From NCBI GenBank assembly GCA_027491415.1, contig JAOZFH010000026.1, positions 1 to 64,000 on the forward strand: a stretch of DNA of 64,000 nt, read 5' to 3'. Shown here in pieces: positions 1-8,193 of this stretch (positions are counted from its first letter, which is position 1; each line of letters opens with the position of its first letter). Both the position numbers and the translations under genes were made by a program. A model generated the notes under the pieces. It had not been told where the DNA came from and made no database searches. It was given only the letters and a program-made list of their open reading frames with translations. The stretch is from Thermoproteota archaeon (GTDB lineage: Archaea > Korarchaeota > Korarchaeia > Korarchaeales > Korarchaeaceae).

Positions 1-1
1 C

Positions 2-2074
2 CGGGCGGTGGAGGCGCTCGCCGAGAGGGTCGGGATGGTCAGGGGCGCCGACGGCAGGTGGACCTTCGAGGGCAGGCCGGTCCTCCTGGTGGTGGCCTTC
101 AACGACGAAACCCTGCCGGACAGGGTCAGCCCAATGTACGACGAGTCCTCTAGGTGGATCCACAGGCTGGCCGTCTTCGACCCCCAAGACAGGGGGGAGG
201 ACCTGGCCGAGACCGTCAAGGGGCTTCTCAGGAGGCACGGCTTCGAGGTCAACGACTGGCGCGCCGGTTACGGCGGGCCCCTGAGGTCCACGCCCAGCTC
301 CCCGCACGTGCTCGTCCAGGCCATACCCCCCGGCTACCTGGTGGCCCCCGACTACATGTGGATGGGCTGGCTCTACTCCTACGACCCCCTCCCCTGGGCC
401 GACCGGGCCGACAGGTTCCTCAACCTCAGCAGGATATGGGAGCCCGTTTTCGGGCTGATCGAGGGCGTCGACTACGACGGGACCCCCTGCTCCGACCTCG
501 AGTGCACGGCCAGGCTCGCGGCTGACGTGGTGCTCAGGGGGGTGGAGGAGGGGTGGCCCAGGTGCTTCCTGTTCGAGGAGTACGACTACGTGCCGTACAG
601 CTCCGAGAGGGTGAGCTTCACCCACCTGGGGGTCGTCTACGGGCCCGTGGACCCGCTCGCCCTGATGACCGCCAGGACCCCCACGGGGACGCTCGCGGTC
701 GCCGTGCCGGAGGACGCCACCCTGTCGCCAGGCTCCCGGATCCCGGGCCTCTACCCCGGGTCGGGCCTCATACCCAACTTCGGGACCTTCGAGATGTCCC
801 AGTACGCCAAGTTCCCGCCGATCCACGAGTTCAGGGTGAGCCCCTTCTTCGCCTACAACGGCTGGGTGGGCTGGCTGGTGCACCAGCTCACGGTCTTCCA
901 GCTGGCCGTGGCCCACCCCACTCTCCTGGTCAGGGTCCCGATACCCGGGGTCGACTGGGCCGTGGCCAGGGGGTACAGGGGGCTGGGCTACACGGTGGAC
1001 GTCAGCTACCAGGGAGACCTGGGGATAAGCGCAAGGGAGGTCGAGGGGACCCTCGAGGCGCCCGTCGACCTGACGTCCTGGGACCCGATATCCCACTCTC
1101 CAATCGACGCCGAGGACTCCGGCCTGGCCAGCCTGGTGGAGATCAGGCTGCCCAACCTCAGCTACGGGTTCAGGAGCCTGGGGGAGGAGGACCTGATCTA
1201 CTGGATGCCTCAGCTCGTCGAGGAGGGCAGAGTCGTAATGGAGAATGAGAAACCTAGGTGGAGCCCCAGGGCCTGGACCCCGACCTGCTGGCTCTGGCTG
1301 CCGAGCGACAACGTTGCTGGGTGGAGCGTAGAAGGAGACAGGGTTCTTATAGGCCTCAAGGAGGCCGGGTGGCATAGAAGAGAACTTCTGGCGCACCTGC
1401 TCCCACCTCCCAATCCCGTGGCGGCCGCTTCCACGCTGGGCCAAGCCATGCCCATCTTCGGCCTGCCCTGGGAGCTTGAGGAGGCTGCGAGCAGAGTATC
1501 CGAGGGAGAGGACTACCCGACTGTAAACCTACTCGACCCGGAGTGGGCTCGGAAGATAGCCAGCGAACTCGCAAAGATGGCCAAGGAGAAATACGTCCCG
1601 CCCCAGCTGGAGGGCCTCGTCTCCCCAGGAGAGGCCGCCGAGCGCTACGTCGAGCTGGCCAGGAGGATACACGACCAGGGGCACGCCGTGATAAGCTGCG
1701 GGCCCTTCCGCGTGGAGGCCATCCTGGCCCAGGGTATCCTCATAGTCAGGAACGAGGAGTGGCCAGGCTGGAGCGGCCTGGAGGAGTGGCTGAGCATGGA
1801 CTTGGGGGACCTCTTCGCCGACTCGGGCTGGGAGCCCTGGGCCCCGTCCATACTGGAGGGCGCCCCCCGGCAAGGGGGATCCGCGCAACCCCGGCTCAAT
1901 CAGACCCCCTCCCCCGGTGGGGGGAATCGGACGCAGGCCGAGGGGACTACCCAGACACAGCCCGAGACGGGACCGAGGATTGGGGTGAGGTCCTGGCCGC
2001 TGCTGGCTGTCGGCCTGGCTGGCCTTGTCCTGAGCTTGGCCCTGGCCATCTACTGGGGCAGGAGAAGCGCGTAG
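2..2074 (+). CDS. ABC transporter solute-binding protein-like, C-terminal part (5' truncated by window edge)
   Basis: About 690 residues are visible and the frame is open to the left edge, so the N-terminus and any signal peptide lie outside the window. A GTG at base 8 is open but need not be the start. The sequence resembles the large archaeal family 5 (peptide/oligosaccharide) solute-binding proteins: Trp/Tyr-rich, with a late segment reading ISCGPFRVEAI that fits the family's GPF/GPY substrate-cleft motif. Near the end comes a low-complexity Pro/Gly/Thr/Gln linker (about residues 625-660), then one hydrophobic helix and a short basic tail (WGRRSA). This is the C-terminal anchor layout seen in archaeal binding proteins. 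Substrate cannot be read from sequence. It converges on the surface-protein gene, with 19 bases between the two stops. The family call is a motif-level judgement. Confidence 0.55.
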   Translation, partial: RAVEALAERVGMVRGADGRWTFEGRPVLLVVAFNDETLPDRVSPMYDESSRWIHRLAVFDPQDRGEDLAETVKGLLRRHGFEVNDWRAGYGGPLRSTPSSPHVLVQAIPPGYLVAPDYMWMGWLYSYDPLPWADRADRFLNLSRIWEPVFGLIEGVDYDGTPCSDLECTARLAADVVLRGVEEGWPRCFLFEEYDYVPYSSERVSFTHLGVVYGPVDPLALMTARTPTGTLAVAVPEDATLSPGSRIPGLYPGSGLIPNFGTFEMSQYAKFPPIHEFRVSPFFAYNGWVGWLVHQLTVFQLAVAHPTLLVRVPIPGVDWAVARGYRGLGYTVDVSYQGDLGISAREVEGTLEAPVDLTSWDPISHSPIDAEDSGLASLVEIRLPNLSYGFRSLGEEDLIYWMPQLVEEGRVVMENEKPRWSPRAWTPTCWLWLPSDNVAGWSVEGDRVLIGLKEAGWHRRELLAHLLPPPNPVAAASTLGQAMPIFGLPWELEEAASRVSEGEDYPTVNLLDPEWARKIASELAKMAKEKYVPPQLEGLVSPGEAAERYVELARRIHDQGHAVISCGPFRVEAILAQGILIVRNEEWPGWSGLEEWLSMDLGDLFADSGWEPWAPSILEGAPRQGGSAQPRLNQTPSPGGGNRTQAEGTTQTQPETGPRIGVRSWPLLAVGLAGLVLSLALAIYWGRRSA

Positions 2075-2093
2075 AGAATCCTTCAGGTTAACG

Positions 2094-4642
2094 CTACTTT
2101 GGCGCTCCATACACCGTATCGGAGTCGGTGTCCCTGTCCCCCCACGTCGGGACCTCGCTGCTGCCGGCCAGGGCCTCCATCCACCCCTCATAGTACCCGC
2201 GCCAGTTCACGGGGATCTCCAGGTTCACGTAGACGCATGTCCCCGGCCCGCCTGGCCCCTCGTCCCTCCCGGTCCTTATCGGCTGTCCGGGCGGCGGCGC
2301 GAGCTTTCCGAAGACCCTGACCCACGTCGCCGGATCCTCGTCCCAGCCAGCGTTGTAGCCGTAGACCGTCACGTTGCGGTCGTTCTCCACCTGCGTTTTG
2401 GCGGACACGGGACCCGGCTCCACGAAGAAGCTCGTGGTGAGCCACGGGTACGTCACCGCCATCCAGTCCCCCGCGGGCTCCCCGTAGGGTATGTCGAAAC
2501 TCAGCGCGTACAGCGCGTAGACGTACGTGGCGCCGCCGTACGTCCTGCGCTCGAAGCCGACCGGCCCGGACGGCCTGCCCTCGGCGACCACCCGCGAGGG
2601 GCTCGCGACCCTCATGACCCAGTCCTCTGACTCCACCTCCCGCCTGCAGACGTAGCAGGCGTCCTCCTCCCCCTCCCCGGGGCCGTCGACGCAGTAGGCG
2701 AAGTAGTAGGTGCCAGACCCTCCCTTGTGCAGGTCCCCGGTGACCCGGTCGTACACGCACACCGGGCCGGTGGGGCAGTCGAAGTAGAAGTACTCGTCGC
2801 CCCACCCGTTCCTCCTCACGGTAACGCTCCTGGACTCGCTCCCGTAGTCCGTGACGACCCTCACCGAGTGGGTCCCGGGGCTGGTCGGGACGCTCAGGTC
2901 GCTGCCCCTGCCAACCCAGGACCCGTCCAGGTAGACGTCCCCCTCCAGGCTCTGGCCCGAGGAGCACCTCACGTGAACGTTTACGCCCTGGTCCCCCTGG
3001 CCCCCTCCGCCTCCACCCCCGCCCTGGCACCTGACGTAGAGCAGAGTCGAAGCCGAGGCTGAGGCCCCGTAGCCCATCGAGTCGTAGGCGTCCACCGCCA
3101 CGGAGCCCCTTAGCCAGTAGTCGCAGTCGGACATGCTGGCCACGCACCCGCTCCCGAAAGACCTCGACCAGGACCCTCCCGAGGGTTCGTCGGAGCCCGA
3201 GCCGCTCCTGCCGCTGGTTCCCGAGGCGCTCCAGGTCCACTCCGCCCTCTCAAGGTTCCCGTCGGGGTCGGAGGCGGCCATCGAGAAGGCCACGCACCTC
3301 CCCGGGCACCCGCACCCCAGCCAGCCGCTCTCGGCTCTGGCCGAGGCGGACACCACGGGGGCGTCGTTGAGCGTGAAGGTGTCGGAGTCCACCAGCTCCA
3401 GCCCTCCCCCCGTCACCGCCACCCCCACCACGGTCCACTCCCCTCCCAGGCCGTCCACGTAGACCTTGGAGGGATCCGTCTCCCTCACCGGGTTACCCTG
3501 GCGGTCCCTCTCGAGCTGCCTCCACATCACGACGCACTCCGCCGAGCACCTGTACCTCCTCAGCCAATCGCCGCCCGGGATCCTCTCGCAGTCGAAGTCC
3601 CTCAGCTCCACCTGCACGCTGTCCGGGTCCACGTCGGGGTTCCTCAGGAGCTCCTCCACGACGGGCTCGGCCCTCGAGCTGCACTCGCTCTCGAGCCTTG
3701 AGTTACACGAGTGGCAGTTCCCGGACCTGGCCCGGACGGTCCCGAGGCTCCGCTCCCTGTCCTCCCACCTGTAGAGGGATCCGGGGGGAGTCACCTCCGC
3801 GACTACGTCAGCCCAGCTCCCCGTGTGGTTCAGGGTGACCCCGTACTCCTTCCACAGGGACCCGGAGGGCGCGTAGATCCTCAGGGTGACGTTCCTCTCG
3901 CTGCTGTGGATCAAGACGTTGAAAGCCTGGAGCCTCCCCACCACGTCCTCCAGGACCTCGACCTCTATGAAGGGCCGCTCCCCTCCGGATTCAACGCCCA
4001 TCACCAGCGAGCTGTCGCTCCCACCGCTGGCCGACGCGGTGAGGTTTGAGGCGAGGCCCTCGCACGTCACGTTGACCGTCACGGTGACCGTCGCGGACTC
4101 CATGTACCCCAGCGTTACCCGGGAGGGGCTGACCGACGAGCCGTATCCGCAGGCCAGGTCCCCGGCGGACAGGTATATCACGCCGGCCTCCCCGGCGTTT
4201 ATCAGGGTGAACTGGACCGACCTGACCCCCCCGACCTCCGCGCTCTCGTTCTCAGGGACGAGCACGGGGATCGGTCCATGGATCGGGGGGCCGCCACGAC
4301 CGTAGTCGCGAGCCAGCTCGAGCCCTCCGTCACGTTGAAGCTTATGGAGACCACCGAGCCCCCGGCCGCGTCGCTGGCCGAGACCGAGTAGGTAAGCCCG
4401 AGCCCCACCGCCGCCAGCTCCTCCCTGGCCCTCTCCATCTCCGCCGAGCACATGGCCTCGGCCGTCCCGGCGTCCCATTGCGCCGCGACCTGGGCCACGG
4501 ACTCAGCCCTCCTGAGCACGGAGTCGAATGCCGAGTATACGTCCGTGGGGGCGGAGATCTCCACGGGCTGGGCGAGGAAGACGGCTCCAACTGCGAGGGC
4601 CAGCGCGACGAGGAATACGGCAGCCAGCGCGACCGAAGACAT
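2094..4642 (-). pseudogene. Large secreted or surface-anchored protein with PKD-like and PEGA-like domains, frameshifted
   Basis: An ATG at 4642 opens a frame with an N-terminal hydrophobic helix (MSSVALAAVFLVALALAVG, pilin or signal-anchor like) and about 118 sensible residues. The protein sense then moves to another frame at a C6 run (4285-4290) and continues for about 730 residues to the TAG at 2094-2096. One extra C would restore a single protein of about 850 aa. The second part is rich in Ser, Thr, Gly and Asn-X-Ser/Thr sites. It has a PKD-like segment (ASDPDGNLERAEW), an eight-Gly linker, a PEGA-like segment (VYLDGSWVGRGSDL) and several Cys pairs, all typical of an exported glycoprotein. 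The gene lies downstream of the Cys-rich locus in the same direction. The break may be a sequencing error, a decayed gene or a slippery phase switch. Confidence 0.6.
4285..4290 (-). other. Homopolymer frameshift site (C6 on coding strand)
   Basis: The upstream frame reads GTG GCG GCC CCC CGA and runs into nonsense, while the downstream frame reads GGC CCC CCG ATC and continues as good protein. A run of seven C instead of six joins the frames as ...VVAAP then PIHGPIPV. This is the only place where the two halves of the surface-protein gene meet. Confidence 0.6.
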
Positions 4643-4707
4643 TCCCGGCGGCGCCGCCCGGGTAGACGTGAAAAAGTGTTCGCGCAGCCCGCGGACGGGG
4701 AGAACTG

Positions 4708-5189
4708 TTAGCCGCTATCAGTTAACGCGCACGAGGAGAGCCGAGCAGCCAGAGCCCTCCCGCCTCCGAACGGGGGCTCTTCACTCGCGATGAGGGCCTC
4801 ACCCCACACTAAGAAAGCAACCGCGAAACAGTAGTCGTAGACCCACCGCCGGTCAGGCCATGCAGGCGCAGGAGTCAGATAGACGGCAGCGGCGGCGATG
4901 GCCATGAGGAGAGAGTAGCTGCTGTCTTGGGGGTTGCTCCCCTGAAGACGGCGACGGCGACCTGATAGAAGAGCAAGGTAGCGAGGGCGAGGAGATCGTT
5001 GCCAAAGATCAATGAGGCTCCTTCGACCCTCTCCGCGCCGGAGATTAGCCAGGTTGGTGGGAAGAAGTAGGTAACAAAGAGAAAGGCGAGGAGCCACGCC
5101 TCTGGGGGGCCCAGTCTCGAGATCCAGCTTCTACTTTGTCGGCCTCTCTCAGACTTCACCAGCGCTCGCAGTGACACCTGTAGCTCCAC
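4708..5189 (-). pseudogene. Multi-pass membrane protein, paralog of the upstream gene, frameshifted
   Basis: A GTG at 5189 starts a frame with two hydrophobic helices (LLAFLFVTYFF; LALATLLFYQVAVAVFRG). Good sequence then moves to another frame at the C5 run near 4931-4935 and continues as SNPQDSSYSLLMAIAAAAVYLT, ending at 4708. The joined product of about 160 aa aligns with the neighbouring membrane protein: LLFYQVAVAVFRG against LLSYQVVVALRRR, then WVYDYCFAVAFLVWGEALIASEE against GFYWLIAYYFPLCLLAWAEWLIREG. Both also begin a conserved R-x-GP-x-E segment. It overlaps the end of the upstream gene by 41 bases. Function is unknown; as part of this locus, a role in export, maturation or immunity is an inference. 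The frame break may be a base-calling error. Confidence 0.5.
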
Positions 5190-5781
5190 CCCTCAACGCA
5201 GCATTAGGGGCCTCGACGTACCCCCACACCCGTACGGATGCTCCCCTCAGCAGCAGAACCGAATCCATCGCGACGACCGACAGCGAGGCCAATCCTAGGG
5301 CGGATGTGGTGATCGCGAGGTAGGAGGGGACGGCAGCCTCGGCTAGGCCCAGAGCCGCATGATAGAGCAGAGGTCCCCCGATGAGTGCGAAGGACAGTGA
5401 GACCAGCGGGATGAGGGTGAACCTCCTACCCTCCCGGATCAGCCACTCGGCCCAGGCCAATAGGCACAGTGGAAAGTAGTAGGCGATGAGCCAGTAAAAT
5501 CCCACGCACGCCGCTGGGCCGGAGAGGAGGGCCAAGAAAAGCAGGACCCCCGTGAGGAGCGGGTGTATCAGGCTCCAACCACTCAACCTCCTCCTCAGGG
5601 CGACGACAACCTGGTAGGAGAGCAGGACGGCTAGTATAACTGAAGGTGGGTTCAGTCTCGCGGAAATCTGAGACACTAGCCCCAGCAGGCTTCGGCCTTG
5701 GACGCAGTCGAGGCCCAAGAGAACCCCACCTAGGAGAAGTTCAAAGGGGCCAAACCTCTTTCTTCTCAATTCACTCCCCAC
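5149..5781 (-). CDS. Multi-pass membrane protein of the Cys-rich locus
   Basis: 210 residues, mostly hydrophobic, with about five or six predicted helices and Arg-rich loops (LRRRLSGW, WLIREGRR). No catalytic motif is recognised. The start is 16 bases after the stop of the Cys-rich secreted protein, so the two are almost certainly co-transcribed. The next gene is a diverged paralog of this one, which suggests tandem duplication. Immunity or processing membrane proteins often accompany precursor peptides, and that is the working guess here. The sequence alone shows only membrane topology and paralogy. Confidence 0.6.
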   Translation of the reverse strand: MGSELRRKRFGPFELLLGGVLLGLDCVQGRSLLGLVSQISARLNPPSVILAVLLSYQVVVALRRRLSGWSLIHPLLTGVLLFLALLSGPAACVGFYWLIAYYFPLCLLAWAEWLIREGRRFTLIPLVSLSFALIGGPLLYHAALGLAEAAVPSYLAITTSALGLASLSVVAMDSVLLLRGASVRVWGYVEAPNAALRGGATGVTASAGEV

Positions 5782-5797
5782 CCGCCAATTATGGTGA

Positions 5798-6670
5798 TCA
5801 CCAATGAGAACAATGGCATCGGTAGCTCCAACCGCCTGTGCAACAATACGAGCAGGAGCTAAGGCCAGCCGCGCACGTCATGCATCCTCCACAGGCTGCC
5901 CAATTCCCCAGTAAGCAAGCCAAACACACGATAGAGCATCCTATGTTTCTAGCCCCGCACCTTATCAAGCACGAGTCGTCCCAGTCGGTGCAGTACCTGC
6001 TGCAAACCCCGTAGTACCCCGGCGGGCAGTAGGGGTCGCAGTCCTCGTCCCTCTGGCAGGATATGTAGTCCGGCCTATATACGTTGGTGGGTCCCACGAC
6101 CGACTTGGTGAGAACCGGAGCGGGCGGACGCTGAGGATCCTGAAGGAGCCGAGCCAATCCCGGCAAGAGGATTAGCCTTCCCTCGTAGATGTAGGCCAGG
6201 TGGAGGAGCTCACCCCCCTCGGGCTCCCAGAGCAGCACCTCCCCTCTCCTGGTGGGGTTCTCTTCGCCCTCTATGGTCACGCCCACTATGGCAATGGGGA
6301 ACTCGGGGATTCCTCCCTTGGCCAAGGCGTGCCTGACGCCCGGGGCTCCGTAAGTCGCTATCAGCAGCCGCAACTCCCCGGAGGGAGACATGAACCTGAT
6401 CATCGAGGCATTGAGCAGCGTTGGAAGTCCAATGGCGCTGGTTAACATCTCCAGTTCTGAGGACAGACCGGCTCCAAGCAGCCCCGGAAGTTCGGTAGAC
6501 GAGACTTCAAATCCTCCGAGGTACCTCAGGTCGCCTCCGCCCCCCGCCCTGACCGCGCAACAGCATCCGCCACCCGTCTGGGTGGGCGAGGCTAACGCCG
6601 AACTGGGGGTGAGGATCATAGCCACGAGAGACGACAGGATCACGAGGCTGATGAGCTTTTTGCTCATCAT
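5798..6670 (-). CDS. Secreted Cys-rich precursor-like protein (halocin C8-like layout)
   Basis: 290 residues. A signal peptide (MMSKKLISLVILSSLVAMIL..SALA) is followed by a short Gly/Cys stretch with three Cys in a row. A middle domain of about 150 residues has no recognised motif (GEVLLWEPEGGELLHLAYIYEG is abridged from it). The C-terminal region of about 90 residues contains 18 Cys, in two parts: a disulfide-knot-like CQRDEDCDPYCPPGYYG and a hydrophobic part with GCSIVCLACLLGNW and GLSSCSYCC. The layout of signal, 150-200 residue middle and Cys-rich hydrophobic C-terminus, and the total length, match the known halocin C8 preproprotein (283 aa, immunity part plus 76-aa peptide). That resemblance is architectural, not a demonstrated homology. 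The ATG pair at 6670 follows a G6 Shine-Dalgarno run. Two membrane-protein genes follow in the same operon. Confidence 0.6.
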   Translation of the reverse strand: MMSKKLISLVILSSLVAMILTPSSALASPTQTGGGCCCAVRAGGGGDLRYLGGFEVSSTELPGLLGAGLSSELEMLTSAIGLPTLLNASMIRFMSPSGELRLLIATYGAPGVRHALAKGGIPEFPIAIVGVTIEGEENPTRRGEVLLWEPEGGELLHLAYIYEGRLILLPGLARLLQDPQRPPAPVLTKSVVGPTNVYRPDYISCQRDEDCDPYCPPGYYGVCSRYCTDWDDSCLIRCGARNIGCSIVCLACLLGNWAACGGCMTCAAGLSSCSYCCTGGWSYRCHCSHW

Positions 6671-6705
6671 CAGCCCCCCATTAAAGTGAGTTATTTTTCC
6701 TAACT

Positions 6706-6751
6706 ACACCTGTAATATGCATTTTAATATAAATGTATTTGTTACAGGTGT
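6706..6751 (-). promoter_or_regulatory. Inverted repeat flanking the TATA box of the Cys-rich operon
   Basis: ACACCTGTAA (6706-6715) and TTACAGGTGT (6742-6751) are perfect 10-bp inverted copies. The 26-bp spacer is AT-rich and contains the minus-strand TATA-like CATTTATATTAA, placed about 50 bases upstream of the ATG pair at 6670. A dyad straddling a TATA box is a common arrangement for archaeal repressors that block TBP/TFB. The protein that binds it is not identified. Confidence 0.55.
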
Positions 6752-6759
6752 TATATAAC
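6750..6759. promoter_or_regulatory. Palindromic TATA-like element GTTATATAAC
   Basis: A perfect 10-bp palindrome abuts the right arm of the 6706-6751 inverted repeat. It could be a TATA box for a plus-strand transcript starting near 6780, or part of the operator. No protein gene begins downstream on the plus strand. Confidence 0.3.
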
Positions 6760-7262
6760 GCTATATTTGCTAAATCAACCGATTGATCACCATCTTCCCC
6801 CTTAAACGTGGATTATTCGAAATAGGGGTCCCTCGAGCTGGAACGAACCGGCGGGCGCGGAGACACGGTTGGGCAGGCCACAACTGAGAGCGAAGGGCCC
6901 CCATGTTAGGTGAGGGGGAGCGGAGCGTAGGGGAACTCCCTGATCTAGGCGAGTGAGGAGGCTGAGCTGTCTTATTGAGAGCGCGCAGCCTCTGGTAGGG
7001 AACCGGGGACATTGGCCTTACTCCAAGCGCCGGGTTGGGCCTGAGCGACTGGGGAACCCTACCTCCGCGTCAACTCGCTGGCTGGGGTCTCCAGGGTGGG
7101 GCCTCTCTGAGTTCGGGAATTGACAGCAGGGCCGACTGAGGGATAAGGAACTCTCCGAATAGTAGGTATGGTTAAAGTCGTTGCGAAGGTGCCGACCGGC
7201 CTCTCTTCCCGCGGACCGCGGTGACGTGGTATAAGGAGGTGGCCGGAGAAGATGCTGAACTG
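6760..7262. other. Long intergenic region without a recognisable gene
   Basis: About 500 bases separate the Cys-rich operon promoter from the transcription factor S stop codon. I find no coding sequence with a sensible protein and no match to tRNA, 5S, RNase P or SRP consensus motifs. It contains a short perfect stem (GAGGCTG at 6958-6964 with CAGCCTC at 6986-6992) and a Sac II-like doublet, CCGCGGACCGCGG, near 7208-7220. A structured non-coding RNA or decayed gene is possible. Confidence 0.35.
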
Positions 7263-7589
7263 TCAGGAGTACTCCCGCCACGTGTACTTGCACTTGACGC
7301 AGGTGTAGATCCTGGTGGGGGGCTCGTCCGCCGACCTGGTCTGCTCTATCCTCAGGTAGGCCTCGGTGTGCCCGCACTTCGGGCACACGGCCTTGACCTT
7401 GGGGAGGGAGATGAGTTCCTCTGGGTTCTCTATCACGACGACCTTGTTCTCGGGGCTGGCGGCGACCCTCCTGGTTATGTTGAGGGCCCTCCCCTCGGTC
7501 CCCTCGTACCCGCACCTAGGGCACTTGAACACGACCTTGCCGTCCTCGACCTTGGGAGACATCAGGGCCCCGCATTTCGGGCAGATCAA
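7263..7589 (-). CDS. tfs: Transcription factor S (TFIIS/RPB9-like cleavage factor)
   Basis: 108 residues, the usual length. The N-terminal zinc ribbon (CPKCG..CPRCGY) docks on RNA polymerase, and the C-terminal ribbon (CPKCG..CVKCKYTWREY) carries the acidic DE pair in RSADEPPTRIYTC that stimulates transcript cleavage in backtracked polymerase. All eight zinc-ligand cysteines are present. An ATG start is used. The neighbour to the left is the long intergenic region; a divergent NYN-domain gene lies to the right. Confidence 0.95.
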   Translation of the reverse strand: MICPKCGALMSPKVEDGKVVFKCPRCGYEGTEGRALNITRRVAASPENKVVVIENPEELISLPKVKAVCPKCGHTEAYLRIEQTRSADEPPTRIYTCVKCKYTWREYS

Positions 7590-7686
7590 TCCTATCCCTC
7601 GGTTCGGTTCTCCGGGCGTGGCGATTAATCTAGTTTGCGCGGGCGACGGGCCAACCGTTAATTAGGTCCCGGGAAGGGGTGGTCCG

Positions 7687-8193
7687 ATGAGCCACCGCCG
7701 CGTCTCAGTCCCCAGAGTTCCGCTCAGACTTCCGTCGAGGCACAGGAGGAGGCGGGTGGCCGTCATAGTGGACGGCCCCAACATGCTCAGGAAGGAGCTG
7801 GGTGTGGACCTCGAGGAAATCTCGAAGGTGGCCTCTGATCTGGGAAACGTCAGGGTTAAGGTGGTCGTGCTGGACAGAAAGGCTCCAGAGAAGCTTGTGG
7901 AGGCCGTTATGAATGCGGGCTACAAGGCGCTGATCTCCCCGGGCAAGCCGGAGGTCGACTTCACGATCGCCGCCATGGACACGATACACGACGACAAGAT
8001 AGACGCCCTGGCCCTCGCAACGAGGTCGGCGGCCTACCTCCCGCTGGTTTACCGGGCGAAGGAGGCTGGAAAGGAGGTTGCGGTGATCGGGGCCGAGCCG
8101 GGCTTCAGCGTGGCGCTCAGGAAGGCGGCCGACGCCTCATTCACCGTGGGATCTCCTTCTCCTTCCTACGAGGGCCCTGAGGAAGAAGAGTGA
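7687..8193 (+). CDS. NYN-domain (PIN-like) putative ribonuclease
   Basis: 168 residues. After a basic N-terminal tail (RLPSRHRRRR), the core VAVIVDGPNMLR carries the first metal-binding Asp of the NYN/LabA fold. Further acidic positions follow in KPEVDFTIAAMD and DDKIDALALATRS, with the C-terminal strand KEVAVIGAEPGFS. Such archaeal proteins are predicted metal-dependent RNases; the substrate is unknown. The ATG at 7687 follows GGGGTGGTCCG. The last 57 bases overlap the convergent DUF373 gene. Confidence 0.8.
   Translation: MSHRRVSVPRVPLRLPSRHRRRRVAVIVDGPNMLRKELGVDLEEISKVASDLGNVRVKVVVLDRKAPEKLVEAVMNAGYKALISPGKPEVDFTIAAMDTIHDDKIDALALATRSAAYLPLVYRAKEAGKEVAVIGAEPGFSVALRKAADASFTVGSPSPSYEGPEEEE

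Noticed and set aside
6770-7012. An 80-codon open frame on the minus strand in the long intergenic region
   Set aside because: The translation is low-complexity Pro/Arg/Ser-rich with no domain, as expected from GC-rich non-coding DNA, and it has no convincing ribosome-binding site.
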